This document shows, piece by piece, positions 36,678 to 45,772 of a stretch of DNA of 64,000 nucleotides (its first letter is position 1; every line of letters begins with the position of its first letter). The translations under genes and the position numbers were made by a program. The stretch comes from Exilispira sp964581895 (GTDB taxonomy: Bacteria > Spirochaetota > JAAYUW01): contig CAZOPR010000001.1 in assembly GCA_964581895.1 (NCBI GenBank), forward strand, positions 124,001 to 188,000. Direction: 5' to 3'. The notes beneath the pieces were generated by a model that was not told the DNA's origin, ran no database searches, and saw only the letters and a list, made by a program, of their open reading frames with translations.

Positions 36678-39029
36678 ATGAATGATGAAAATCTCAATGA
36701 ATTATTAAAATATTATTTCGAAGAGGCTTATCAAATAATTGATCAATTAGAAAAATCCGTTTTAGAATTAGAAAAAGATTTTTCTAACAAAGATATTATT
36801 AACGAGATTTTCAGAAATGCCCATACTTTAAAGGGTTCTTCAGGTTCGATGGGTTTTAAGGAGATTTCCGAATTCGCCCATATTATTGAAGATTCCTTTG
36901 ATTATTTAAGAGGTCAACAAAATGTTGTTTTAAATTCTGAAATCATAGATATTCTTCTTGAAAGTGTTGATATTATTAAAAATATGATTCAATCAAGAAA
37001 TGATGGGAAAGTTTATGAAAATAATAATTCTGAAATTATAGAAAAGATTCATAGTATTCCATCTTTAGCATCTAAAGATCTTAAAAACAATAATAAAATT
37101 GAAGCAGTAAAAAAAGAAAAGCAAGATGAAAGTTTTATTGAGCTAATTATTACTTCATCAGAATTAGAAATATTTAAAAATCAGATAAAACCAGGTTTTA
37201 ATTTATATAAAATTATTGTTGAATTTAATGATGAAGATCCAATGGCTATTGTGGGACCATTGCAGATTTATTCATCATTAAGAGACTTAGGGATAATATT
37301 GAAAACCTCCCCAACTCTTAATGAAATGAATCAAGATAAGTTCTATAAATTTTCGACTTACCTTGTCATTTCAGACAAAGATAAAGATTCTATAAAAAAA
37401 TTTATCGATATTCCAGATATTGTTAGTAAATTGGAGATTATACCAGTTACTTTAGAAAGTTTACAATCTTTTATTAAAGATAGATCATCAGAAAATAACT
37501 CTTTTGAAAATAAATCTACGGTTGCTGAATTTAAAGAGTTAAAAAATAATGAAAATATTGACAATAATACTGAAGAAAAGATTTCTTCAACAGAAAAATT
37601 TTCTACAAAAGAAGAAATAGTTAATAATCAAAATATTTCTGGTGATTTTAAGGGAGCTGCTACAAAAGCCTCGACTATTTTAAGGGTTGATTCAAGTAGA
37701 ATAGATGAGTTATTAAACCTTGTATCTCAAATAGTTATAAATAAGGCTGCATTAATAGAATATGCTTCAAAAATTATCGGACAGGTATACTCTTTTGATA
37801 TTTTAAGTTCAGATTCTTCTAGCCTTGTTAGCTATTTAAGTACAATTCTTGATTCCGAAGAAGATTTTGTCACACTATCAAAAAGTCAGATCGCAAAAAT
37901 CATGAATTTACTAAGTCAATCAAACTCAATAATAGATAACATTAAAAACAACACCAATTTTCTATCAAATGAATTGCAAGTATATTCTAGAACTGTCAAT
38001 CTTTTACAAGAAGGGGTCATGAAGATAAGAATGGTCCCAATAGAACAAATGTTAAGTAGATTTCCTAGAATTATCAGAGATCTTTCAAAAAAACTAAATA
38101 AAGAAGTAGAAATAATAATGGAGGGTGAGGATACAGAATTAGATAAATCAATAATCGAAGAGCTATCCGATCCGGTTATGCATATCCTTAGAAATTGCAT
38201 GGATCATGGCATAGAAGATGTCGCTACAAGAGAAAGTCTAGGAAAGAAAAGAAAAGGAACAATAAAAATTTCTGCAAAAAACGAAGGGAATATAATTAAA
38301 ATCTCCATCGAAGATGATGGAAGTGGAATAAATGCAGAAAAAGTTAGAAAAAAGGCGATTGAAAAAAAACTTATAGGTGAAAATAGAATATTATCTATGC
38401 AGGAAATTTATGACCTTCTTTTTACCCCTGGTTTTTCTACTGCAGATAAGGTATCTGATGTATCTGGGAGAGGAGTCGGATTAGATGTTGTAAAAAAAGC
38501 ACTTGAAAATTTGAATGGGGGAGTTCAAATTGAAAGTGAACCTAAAAAATTCACAAGATTTATAATTAAAATACCTCTTACTCTCGCAATAATACAAGCA
38601 CTCTTGGTATATGTTGCTGATGAGATCTATGCTTTACCTATAAGTAACATAATAGAAACAAAAAGAATTTATGAAAATGAAATAATAAAAATTGAAGGTA
38701 AAAATGCCGTAAAAATTAGAGAAGAGTATATTTCAGTAATTTTCTTAAATGAAATATTTAATCTGGCTAAGGATGGATCTAAAAATTATAGTTATCTTGT
38801 AGTTGTGGGTGTACAAGATAAAAAGATCGGACTTGTTGTCGATTCATTAATAGGTAGTCAGGATATAGTAATTAAACCTTTAAAAAATTCATTTACAAAA
38901 GTACCTTCAATAGCTGGTTCGGCAATATTAGGGAATGGCGCAATCGCATTAATAATAGATATAAACCAATTGATTTTAAATGAGTCTAAAAATGAAATAT
39001 CTGAAATAGATATAAATTCAAAAATATAA
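36678..39029 (+). CDS. cheA: Chemotaxis histidine kinase CheA
   Basis: This is the central kinase of chemotaxis, phosphorylating CheY in response to receptors. The 783 residues hold the full five-domain order. Hpt with phospho-acceptor His49 in NAHTLKGSSGSMGF comes first, then a P2-like region (about 150-260) and a low-complexity linker. Dimerisation helices (about 335-470) follow. The ATPase domain has LRNCMDHGIEDVATRE, EDDGSGINAEKV, LFTPGFSTADKVSDVSGRGVGLDVVK. A C-terminal CheW-like domain closes the protein (YALPISNIIETKRI). The ATG at 36678 has an AAGGTG ribosome site; earlier in-frame TTG and ATG codons at 36654 and 36657 do not. cheX and cheW follow, as in spirochaetes. Confidence 0.95.
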   Translation: MNDENLNELLKYYFEEAYQIIDQLEKSVLELEKDFSNKDIINEIFRNAHTLKGSSGSMGFKEISEFAHIIEDSFDYLRGQQNVVLNSEIIDILLESVDIIKNMIQSRNDGKVYENNNSEIIEKIHSIPSLASKDLKNNNKIEAVKKEKQDESFIELIITSSELEIFKNQIKPGFNLYKIIVEFNDEDPMAIVGPLQIYSSLRDLGIILKTSPTLNEMNQDKFYKFSTYLVISDKDKDSIKKFIDIPDIVSKLEIIPVTLESLQSFIKDRSSENNSFENKSTVAEFKELKNNENIDNNTEEKISSTEKFSTKEEIVNNQNISGDFKGAATKASTILRVDSSRIDELLNLVSQIVINKAALIEYASKIIGQVYSFDILSSDSSSLVSYLSTILDSEEDFVTLSKSQIAKIMNLLSQSNSIIDNIKNNTNFLSNELQVYSRTVNLLQEGVMKIRMVPIEQMLSRFPRIIRDLSKKLNKEVEIIMEGEDTELDKSIIEELSDPVMHILRNCMDHGIEDVATRESLGKKRKGTIKISAKNEGNIIKISIEDDGSGINAEKVRKKAIEKKLIGENRILSMQEIYDLLFTPGFSTADKVSDVSGRGVGLDVVKKALENLNGGVQIESEPKKFTRFIIKIPLTLAIIQALLVYVADEIYALPISNIIETKRIYENEIIKIEGKNAVKIREEYISVIFLNEIFNLAKDGSKNYSYLVVVGVQDKKIGLVVDSLIGSQDIVIKPLKNSFTKVPSIAGSAILGNGAIALIIDINQLILNESKNEISEIDINSKI

Positions 39030-39042
39030 TCTTGGAGGAGAT

Positions 39043-39504
39043 ATGAATATTGATTTTATAAATCCTTTTGTGGAAGCTTCATATGAAATACTTAAAGAAG
39101 TTTTACAAGTTGAAATAAAAAGGGAAGATATTTATCTTAAAAGTCAAGTTTCAAATATTAAAGGTATAGCTGCTTTGATAGGTCTATTTGGCAATGTTGA
39201 GGGTAGACTTATTCTTGATATGTCGCCAGAAACCGCTATTCAGATTGCAACTAAAATGGTAGGTGAAAATTTTAATACAGTTAACGAAATGGTCGTTAAT
39301 GTCATTACAGAAGTTGCCAATATGATTACTGCAAATGCAATAACCAAACTTCACAATAGAGGTTACAATTTAGATCTTACACCTCCTACAATCATAAAAG
39401 GAAATGATATAGAAATTACAGATAAAGATTTAGAGGCTTTGGTAGTCCCTTTAAGAATGCAATATGGGCTTGTAGAAATAAATGTAGCAACTAAAGAAAA
39501 ATAA
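39043..39504 (+). CDS. cheX: CheY-phosphate phosphatase CheX
   Basis: This removes phosphate from CheY-P to end the chemotactic signal. The 153-residue protein has the CheC/CheX/FliY phosphatase fold. GLFGNVEGRLILDMSPETAIQIATKMVG is followed by the catalytic ExxN in VITEVANMITANAITKL. Only one ExxN is present, which fits CheX rather than CheC. A perfect GGAGGAG ribosome site precedes the ATG. It lies 13 bases after cheA and 16 before cheW. The use of CheX instead of CheZ, linked to cheA, is characteristic of spirochaetes. Confidence 0.92.
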   Translation: MNIDFINPFVEASYEILKEVLQVEIKREDIYLKSQVSNIKGIAALIGLFGNVEGRLILDMSPETAIQIATKMVGENFNTVNEMVVNVITEVANMITANAITKLHNRGYNLDLTPPTIIKGNDIEITDKDLEALVVPLRMQYGLVEINVATKEK

Positions 39505-39520
39505 TACTTAGGTGATTATT

Positions 39521-39970
39521 ATGAAACAGAAATTTGTAACTTTTCTATTAGGTGATAGATTATATGGCTTAGATATTATGAAGGTTAAAGGTATCGAAAA
39601 GGTTGAAAATATTTATATTATACCTAACATGCCAAAATCTATAAGAGGTGTTTTTAAGTTGAGAAACTCAATAATACCTATTATAGATTTGAAAAAAAGA
39701 TTCACCTTTGAAGAAGATCAAACAAATTTAGATATTATAATCCTTGTCAAGACAAATGAAATGGAATTAGGCATTTTAATAGATAAAGTAAAAATGGTTT
39801 TTGAAATAGAAGAATCAAATATTCAACCCCCACCAATATTAAATAGTGGAATTAATAGAGATTATTTGAAAGGAATTACTAAAATAGATGATAAAAATTT
39901 GTTAATGATTATAGATTTGGACAAATTATTTTCAAAAGAAGAATTATTGTCGTTAAAATCTCATCTCTAA
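39521..39970 (+). CDS. cheW: Chemotaxis coupling protein CheW
   Basis: This couples chemoreceptors to CheA. The 149 residues are a single CheW domain. They show FVTFLLGDRLYGLDIMKVKGIEKVENIYIIPNMPKSIRGVFKLRNSIIPIIDLKKRF, seen as the family pattern 'lp.mp..irGv..lRg.iiPviDL', then MELGILIDKVKMVFEI and the closing LKGITKIDDKNLLMIIDLDKLFS. In the middle Arg-Asn replaces the more usual Arg-Gly, a minor change. The ATG at 39521 is preferred over GTG at 39512 because TTAGGTGA lies between them. It is third in the cheA-cheX-cheW operon; cheY and receptors are not in the window. Confidence 0.94.
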   Translation: MKQKFVTFLLGDRLYGLDIMKVKGIEKVENIYIIPNMPKSIRGVFKLRNSIIPIIDLKKRFTFEEDQTNLDIIILVKTNEMELGILIDKVKMVFEIEESNIQPPPILNSGINRDYLKGITKIDDKNLLMIIDLDKLFSKEELLSLKSHL

Positions 39971-40026
39971 CAATTTTTCAAAACAAATAAATTTAACCGA
40001 TATTAATAATAGTTTTGTCAATATAT

Positions 40027-40056
40027 TTATCATATTTGATATTATTGAGCTATAAT
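40027..40056 (+). promoter_or_regulatory. Putative promoter for the TPR/coiled-coil gene
   Basis: TTATCA (40027-40032), an 18-base spacer and a perfect TATAAT (40051-40056) lie 54 bases before the next ATG. This separates that gene from the chemotaxis operon. Confidence 0.5.
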
Positions 40057-40109
40057 TTAATTGATAATTTTAGTGTTAAGTACTGGATTTAGCGATTAAA
40101 GGATAATTT

Positions 40110-41543
40110 ATGATAAAAATAGGAAATAATAGAAAAATTCTTATTTTAACTATTGTATCTATCTTAATTGTTTTTTTATCTTTATATATAATTAACAAAA
40201 GTAGTCCTACCATTAAAGCTCAAAATGGAAGCGATTCAAATTCAATCTATTTACTTGCCTTAGAAAACTTTGAAAAACAAAATTATTCAAAGTCTATAGA
40301 ATTGTTCTTAAAATATTTGACTACAAATCCTCCTATAGCAAATAGATCTTCTTCAATGTATTATATGGCAATAGCCTATTTTTTCCTGTCAAATTTTAGC
40401 TCAAGCGAAAAATCTTTTTTGGATGCAATGTCCGGAGTAATTTCTGATCAACAAAGATCTATTTCACTATATTTCCTTGGAAGAATAAAATATTTACAAA
40501 AAAATTATAATTATGCTATATCATACTTTAAAAATTTTCTTGATTCCTCTGGCAATCAATCTTTAATAATAAATGCATATTTCTTTTTATGGCAATCATA
40601 CCTTAATAAAAAAGATAATGTCTATGCTGAAAAATATAGAAATTTATTTGAAAAAGAGGTAGCTAAAGGAGAAATTCTTTATTTTTCAAAAGAAAAAACA
40701 GATGGTAAAACCGAAATAGATTTACAAAAATATGCTGAAATATATGAGATGTTGTATATAAATCAGACCTTGATAAATCAATATAAAGATATAATAATTG
40801 AACTTACTAAAAAACTTGAAAGTACTAACCTTCTTCCACCAATAAATGAAAGTGAAGAAAAATATAGAGAACTTTATGAAAAAGGTCAAAGTGAATATAA
40901 AAATTTAGAAAATAAATATACGGAACTTCAAAATGCTTACAATGAATTGCAAAAACAATATCTAAGTTTTCAGGCAGAGTATGAAAACTTAAAACAAAAA
41001 CTTTCCGAAGGTTCTAAATTAGAACAGGAATATGCAAAACTTTTTTCAGATTACAATGAGTTATTGAAAAAGTATAATGATTTAAATGAAAAAGTTAATA
41101 GTGGAGCACCAACAATTTCTAATGATGAAATAGAAAAATTAAAAAAAGAAAATGAAGAATTAAAAAGTGCTATTGCTGAAAAAGAAAATACTATTAATTC
41201 ACTTAATGAACAAGTGAATAGTCTTGAATCAAAGATTGAAGAAATTTTATCTGGAGCAGAAAACTCTATTGTTCAGGCATATGAGACCAAATTTTTGGAA
41301 CTAAGAAAAAAAGAGGCAGATTTGAATAATTTAGCTCAGAAATTGCAAGAAAAAGAAAAAAGTTTGACTGACCTTGAAAATAAGCTTAATGAAAAGGAGA
41401 ATCAACTAAATTTAATTGAAAAAAAACTAAATAGATATTCTATGGTTCTTGATTTGAAAATTAGATTGCTATCATCTCTTGTAGATTTCATATTAAAAAA
41501 ATTTGAGTTATTCTTAAAGATTACTTCAAACTTAAATCAATAA
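40110..41543 (+). CDS. Membrane-anchored TPR and coiled-coil protein
   Basis: This 477-residue protein has an N-terminal hydrophobic helix (about 10-26, ILTIVSILIVFLSLYII) and lies mostly outside the inner membrane. Residues 45-190 form tetratricopeptide-type helices (ENFEKQNYSKSIELFLKYL, YYMAIAYFFLSNFSSSEKSF, YFLGRIKYLQKNYNYAISYF), like BamD/YbgF-type proteins. From about 225 to 455 there is a long, nearly continuous coiled coil rich in Glu, Lys, Leu and Asn (for example ENKYTELQNAYNELQKQY). The C-terminus ends in a hydrophobic helix. I infer an envelope scaffolding role only. AAAGGAT precedes the ATG. The next gene follows closely. Confidence 0.7.
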   Translation: MIKIGNNRKILILTIVSILIVFLSLYIINKSSPTIKAQNGSDSNSIYLLALENFEKQNYSKSIELFLKYLTTNPPIANRSSSMYYMAIAYFFLSNFSSSEKSFLDAMSGVISDQQRSISLYFLGRIKYLQKNYNYAISYFKNFLDSSGNQSLIINAYFFLWQSYLNKKDNVYAEKYRNLFEKEVAKGEILYFSKEKTDGKTEIDLQKYAEIYEMLYINQTLINQYKDIIIELTKKLESTNLLPPINESEEKYRELYEKGQSEYKNLENKYTELQNAYNELQKQYLSFQAEYENLKQKLSEGSKLEQEYAKLFSDYNELLKKYNDLNEKVNSGAPTISNDEIEKLKKENEELKSAIAEKENTINSLNEQVNSLESKIEEILSGAENSIVQAYETKFLELRKKEADLNNLAQKLQEKEKSLTDLENKLNEKENQLNLIEKKLNRYSMVLDLKIRLLSSLVDFILKKFELFLKITSNLNQ

Positions 41544-41561
41544 TTGCATAGAAGGATTAAA

Positions 41562-42752
41562 ATGAAAAAGATAAATGTTAAAATATGGGTAATTGCTATA
41601 TTTATTTTTCTGTTTTTATTTTTCCTAAATATAAATTTACGCTTGCTAAAGGCAGAATCTTCTACTCTTGAAAATGATTTATATAAAATTGTTGCTGATT
41701 CAAAGACTGGAATGATAAATATCTATATTAAAAAACTTAATACTTATGCCTTGTATTATAGTGTTCCTTCCTCATCAAAGATACTATTAAAATATGATAA
41801 TTTTCAATATTTACTAGAGTCTACTGGCTCAGTCATTCAAGATTTTACTCTTCAGGATAATAAACTTGTATATAAATGGGGTACCAAGTTTGTTAATTTG
41901 ACTGAAACAATAGAATTTGTAAGTATTGACCAATACAATATAGGAATTCAAGTTAAAATAGAAGTTCAGAATCTGGATAGTAGGGGACACTTTTTAGCCA
42001 TTGGAGTTCTTTTCGATACTTATTTTGGAGAAAATTATAATAAACCATTTCAGATAAGTAATCTTGGAATTATAGATAGTGAGCAATATTTTTCAAAATC
42101 TTCTATTCCAATGACAATTTTTTCTTTGGATAATCCAAATAATCCAGTGGTTGGATTAGTTTTTTACCCAAGAAAAGCAGGAATAACATCACCTGATAAA
42201 ATAATTATTGCCAATTATGATGAATTATTAAACAATTTCTGGAATTTTTCTTATCTTAAAGGTAGAAATTTCAGTTCTCAATATAAAAGACAGGACGCAG
42301 CTGTTGGTTACATCTATGATGAATCTTTTATAAATACAAATCAATCCAAATCAATTAGTTATCTTTTAGGTTTATATCCTATTAAAAAATCTTCCTCCGA
42401 AGAAGAGACAAAGACTGAAGGCGAAGAAAAAAAGGAAGATAAAGTAAATCCAGAAGATGTTGATTCCAAAATAAAAGAACTGAAAACTTATTTAGAGGAA
42501 CAGATAAAAACCTTAAATGATAAATTAGATGAACTTAAGAAAAAATATGAAAATATAGCAGCTATGGATAGTGCATTTTTTTCAGGGCAAGATTTGATAA
42601 ATGCAGCAATGCAACTTTTGACAGAAGTCAATGCCTTAGAATCTAAAATGCAAGAGCTGAATGATGAAGAATTTAACCAATTATATATGGATTTACTTAC
42701 TAGAATAGAAGAATTAATTCAAAAACTAAATGAGCTTTTAAATTCCGCTTAA
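41562..42752 (+). CDS. Exported protein with beta domain and C-terminal coiled coil
   Basis: I do not recognise this 396-residue protein. An N-terminal hydrophobic segment (about 6-24) is a signal peptide or anchor. Residues 35-275 look beta-rich and contain YKIVADSKTGMINIYIKK and VKIEVQNLDSRGHFLAIGVLFDTYFGEN. An acidic, Lys/Glu-rich linker (EEETKTEGEEKKEDKV) follows, then a coiled coil to the end. The ATG at 41562 has GAAGGA six bases before it; an in-frame TTG at 41544 would overlap that site. Its closeness to the preceding coiled-coil protein (18 bases) and the shared architecture suggest that the two act together in the envelope, which is inference. Confidence 0.65.
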   Translation: MKKINVKIWVIAIFIFLFLFFLNINLRLLKAESSTLENDLYKIVADSKTGMINIYIKKLNTYALYYSVPSSSKILLKYDNFQYLLESTGSVIQDFTLQDNKLVYKWGTKFVNLTETIEFVSIDQYNIGIQVKIEVQNLDSRGHFLAIGVLFDTYFGENYNKPFQISNLGIIDSEQYFSKSSIPMTIFSLDNPNNPVVGLVFYPRKAGITSPDKIIIANYDELLNNFWNFSYLKGRNFSSQYKRQDAAVGYIYDESFINTNQSKSISYLLGLYPIKKSSSEEETKTEGEEKKEDKVNPEDVDSKIKELKTYLEEQIKTLNDKLDELKKKYENIAAMDSAFFSGQDLINAAMQLLTEVNALESKMQELNDEEFNQLYMDLLTRIEELIQKLNELLNSA

Positions 42753-42829
42753 TTAATTTTTCTACAAATAAATTTTCTAAAGAAATTGGTAATATCCGTT
42801 AATCTTCAATTTGTTATAAATAAGATTGA

Positions 42830-43651
42830 TTACAAAAGATTCTCAGTTGATTTATTTAAATTTTTTTTCATCTGCTCTGAAGAGATAATAGGTTTTTTAC
42901 CAAGTTTTTCCATTAATTCGATAGCATTAATTACGGCTTTTGCCTTATAGTGATTGTTAAAACTGATTATTATGTTTTCTGCCTTATTTTGAATAATAGC
43001 ATCTTTTAATTCATCTATTTCTTTTTCACTATATGAATAATTATATCTTTCATAACTCTCAATATTATCAGCAAACCAGGTATCTATTTTTCTACCATGA
43101 AAACGAAAGTATGAAATTTTATTATTTGTGCAAATAGTGGTAAGTGGGATGTTGTATGAAATTTGGGGTTGATCGATATTGACAAAGATTAGATTATTAT
43201 CTTTACAAAATCTAAAAAAATTATCCTCAATAAAAGACTTATGTCTCAACTCTATAGCGATATTAATATTTGAAGATAAATTTTTTATATTTTCTATTTT
43301 TTTAAGATTCTCTTTGTTATTATGAAATGAATAAGGGAATTGGAATAATATGCATAATAGTTTATCTTCAAGTATTTTTGTCAAATCAAAAAAAGATTTT
43401 AATTCATCACTCGACCAATCACTTTGATGAGTAAAGATTTTGTTTGCTTTAATAGAGACATTGAAATCTTTTTTCAGCCTTTTTGAAAAAGATGTAAAAA
43501 ATTGTCTTTCAGGAATTGAATAAAATGTTGAATTGATTTCAACAAAATTAAAAATAGAGCTATAATAATCCAATTTATCCTTTGCTTTTGGATAGAAAAT
43601 CCCTTCCCAATCTCTATAACTAAAACCTGCTGTTCCTATGTAATAATTCAT
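42830..43651 (-). CDS. DUF72 family protein
   Basis: This 273-residue cytosolic protein has a TIM-barrel-like fold of unassigned function. The signature MNYYIGTAGFSYRDWEGIFYPK…YYSSIFNFVEINSTFYSIP at the N-terminus, followed by VSIKANKIFTHQSD, LLCILFQFPYSFH, IAIELRHKSF and YFRFHGRKIDTW, identifies DUF72 clearly. Family members are widespread and sometimes linked to nucleic-acid repair-like or sugar-isomerase-like folds, but no activity is established that I can state. AAAGGATTTTT precedes the ATG. It is a single gene, convergent with the exported coiled-coil protein and divergent from the FecR gene. Confidence 0.92.
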   Translation of the reverse strand: MNYYIGTAGFSYRDWEGIFYPKAKDKLDYYSSIFNFVEINSTFYSIPERQFFTSFSKRLKKDFNVSIKANKIFTHQSDWSSDELKSFFDLTKILEDKLLCILFQFPYSFHNNKENLKKIENIKNLSSNINIAIELRHKSFIEDNFFRFCKDNNLIFVNIDQPQISYNIPLTTICTNNKISYFRFHGRKIDTWFADNIESYERYNYSYSEKEIDELKDAIIQNKAENIIISFNNHYKAKAVINAIELMEKLGKKPIISSEQMKKNLNKSTENLL

Positions 43652-43789
43652 AAAAATCCTTTATACTTTTTATTATAAATTACAAAACTACTTAATTATT
43701 TTCCCTTTAATATTATAGTTGTTTTTTTTGATAATTGCAATATTAAATTAAATATAGTTCAATATAGTTATAAAATATAAAGGTTACCT

Positions 43790-44812
43790 ATGAAAAAATC
43801 ATTTTTGATAAAGTTAAATCTATTCTTTATACTTTTTATTGTTTTTATTCTTTTTATTTCTGCTACTAAAGATACAGATATTTTTGGAAAAGTAACTCTT
43901 GTTTTAGGTGATGTGAAGATTTACACACATGATGGTAGCCAACCTTCTTCTTTGAAAATAAATACCAATATTTTACTTGGAGATACTATTGAAACAGGTA
44001 AAGAATCAAAAGCAGAAATAATAATGACTGACAATAAAACAAAAATTATAATAATGGAAAAAACAAAAGTTAAACTTTCTTCGTTGATAAATCCAGAAAA
44101 ACAAAAACAAACAATTATTTCTATATTATTTGGTTCAGTTAGTTCCATAGTTCAAAAATTATCTGGTTCATCAACATATGTTATTCAAACACCAAATGGT
44201 TCCGCTTCAGTTAGAGGAACTGAATTTGCTGTTAGTGTTTCAGATACAGTAGACACAGTTGTAAGTGTTACAGATGGAGTAGTTGTATATCAAAAAGATG
44301 AAGGCGGTCAATATTATAGTGTAACTCAAAATCAGTATTGTATAACAGAAATAGATAAATCTCCTGAAATTTCATCTGGTGAATTTGAAACTCAAACCTG
44401 GCTAAATGATAGAAATAGTCAATTTGAACAAAATTCAGCAGCCAAATCAGATTTTATTGCTGCAAATTTAATAAATATAATAAAAACAATCGGCTCTTTA
44501 GTTTATGCTGTTCAGGATTTTGTAAATAATTCATTGGTTTATAAGTTATTAACCAAAAGATTAACTCCATTTGAGATTTTTCAGTTTGCTTCTCAGAAAG
44601 GAAGTCTTCTTCAAAGGGTTTATGAATTTTACTTTAGGTTAAATTTATATGACACTATTGTTCTTGGATTTTATAGATTTTTCGATTTTTTATCGAAAAC
44701 AAATCCAAATTTTATAGAAACAAAAGACAGATGCTGGCAATCTCATTTAAACTTATCAAATTGGATATCAAAAGTCGTTGAATTATACAAAGTAATCTGG
44801 TTGTTTTATTAA
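43790..44812 (+). CDS. FecR-domain exported protein
   Basis: This 340-residue envelope protein has a signal peptide (about residues 5-26) followed by a FecR domain (about 30-180). The domain shows GKVTLVLGDVKIYTHDG, TNILLGDTIETGKESKAEIIMTDNKTKI, IIMEKTKVKLSS and YVIQTPNGSASVRGTEFAVSV. The last is the hallmark 'tp.g.asVRGT.f.v'. The C-terminal 150 residues are helical and unmatched. In spirochaetes FecR-domain proteins often occur without a sigma factor, and none is adjacent here, so a structural or ligand-binding role is more likely than iron signalling. AAAGGTTACCT precedes the ATG. A strong terminator follows the stop. Confidence 0.85.
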   Translation: MKKSFLIKLNLFFILFIVFILFISATKDTDIFGKVTLVLGDVKIYTHDGSQPSSLKINTNILLGDTIETGKESKAEIIMTDNKTKIIIMEKTKVKLSSLINPEKQKQTIISILFGSVSSIVQKLSGSSTYVIQTPNGSASVRGTEFAVSVSDTVDTVVSVTDGVVVYQKDEGGQYYSVTQNQYCITEIDKSPEISSGEFETQTWLNDRNSQFEQNSAAKSDFIAANLINIIKTIGSLVYAVQDFVNNSLVYKLLTKRLTPFEIFQFASQKGSLLQRVYEFYFRLNLYDTIVLGFYRFFDFLSKTNPNFIETKDRCWQSHLNLSNWISKVVELYKVIWLFY

Positions 44813-44842
44813 AAAAAAGGCGGTATCTTATACCGCCTTTTT
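44811..44842. terminator. Intrinsic bidirectional terminator
   Basis: GGCGGTAT-CTT-ATACCGCC (44819-44837) forms an 8-bp perfect stem flanked by an A run on the left and a T run on the right. It can stop transcription from both the FecR gene and the convergent secreted-protein gene. Confidence 0.92.
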
Positions 44843-44894
44843 ATACAGCTTTAGTTAAGGATTTACTTAAAGATTAAAATTTCTTTAAATTAAT

Positions 44895-45596
44895 TTAGTT
44901 ATTGTAACCTAATCCAGCCATCATGTAAAACTGCATAATCCCATAATGTATCATAGGAAATTGATTTATTGCAGTTTTAACATTTTCAAGTCTTGAAAGA
45001 TAACTTGATAACTGTAAATCTGTTAGAACTCCTGCATCTTTCAATGCTTTGCCAAAAGAAATTTCTGCATCAACAACCTTCAATACATCAGGTGTTATGC
45101 TTTTTAATGCCTGAATTTGTGCATCTGTTAGCTGGTTTTGATACATTGGACCAAAACCCTGACCAAAACCTGGTGCACCTGCTGGAGGATTACCCTGGTT
45201 AGGTTGTCCCTGGTTGTTTTGCGGACCCTGTCCAGGCTGTTGATTTGGTTGACCTGCAAAAGGCATTTGACCTTTAGGTCCTCTAAAACCAATGCCAGTC
45301 ATAAATGGAAGATATAGTGTTTTTGTCTTGATTATTTGGGAATAAGCAGCATCAAGATTTTTGATTATGCTTTCAGCATAATAACTGCTAATTATCCCTG
45401 AAGAAACTTCTTTGTTAACAAGATTTTTCAATGAATCATAAAGATTTTTAATAGCAGGTTCAACCTTTTTAAAGGAATTAGAGTCAAGCTGGATTTTTAC
45501 CTGGTTGTTACCTCTTCCTCTTGCAAAAGCTGTAAATGTAAGTGCGAGAACAAGAACCAATAAAATGGTAAAAATAGTTAAAGTTTTTCTTTTCAT
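44895..45596 (-). CDS. Secreted protein with Gly/Pro/Gln-rich central region
   Basis: I do not recognise this 233-residue protein. The signal peptide (MKRKTLTIFTILLVLVLALTF, cleavage near AFA) is clear. Helical segments flank a low-complexity Gly/Pro/Gln/Asn stretch (about residues 110-150: AGQPNQQPGQGPQNN and similar). The C-terminal part has helix starts LTDAQIQALKSITPDVL and LTDLQLSSYLSRLENVK. The composition resembles small Spy/CpxP-like or 'LTD'-type secreted chaperone families, but I cannot assign it. A strong GGAGG ribosome site suggests high expression. It stands alone, convergent with the FecR gene and divergent from ppdK. Confidence 0.7.
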   Translation of the reverse strand: MKRKTLTIFTILLVLVLALTFTAFARGRGNNQVKIQLDSNSFKKVEPAIKNLYDSLKNLVNKEVSSGIISSYYAESIIKNLDAAYSQIIKTKTLYLPFMTGIGFRGPKGQMPFAGQPNQQPGQGPQNNQGQPNQGNPPAGAPGFGQGFGPMYQNQLTDAQIQALKSITPDVLKVVDAEISFGKALKDAGVLTDLQLSSYLSRLENVKTAINQFPMIHYGIMQFYMMAGLGYNN

Positions 45597-45772
45597 GATT
45601 TCCTCCTTTCGTCAATAAGAAATTAGAATTAAATTATGAAGAAATTATGAAGAGATGATGGAATTAAGGTGGAATATTTAAGGAATAAATTTTTATTTGA
45701 CTAAAATACAATTTTTATTAGTTTTAGAGAAATCGAAAAAATTTTAAAATTAATAGTTTGGGGGATAAAACT

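Noticed and set aside
43790..44812. FecR as an iron-responsive anti-sigma regulator
   Set aside because: No sigma factor or TonB receptor is adjacent, and the domain is exported rather than spanning from the cytoplasm.
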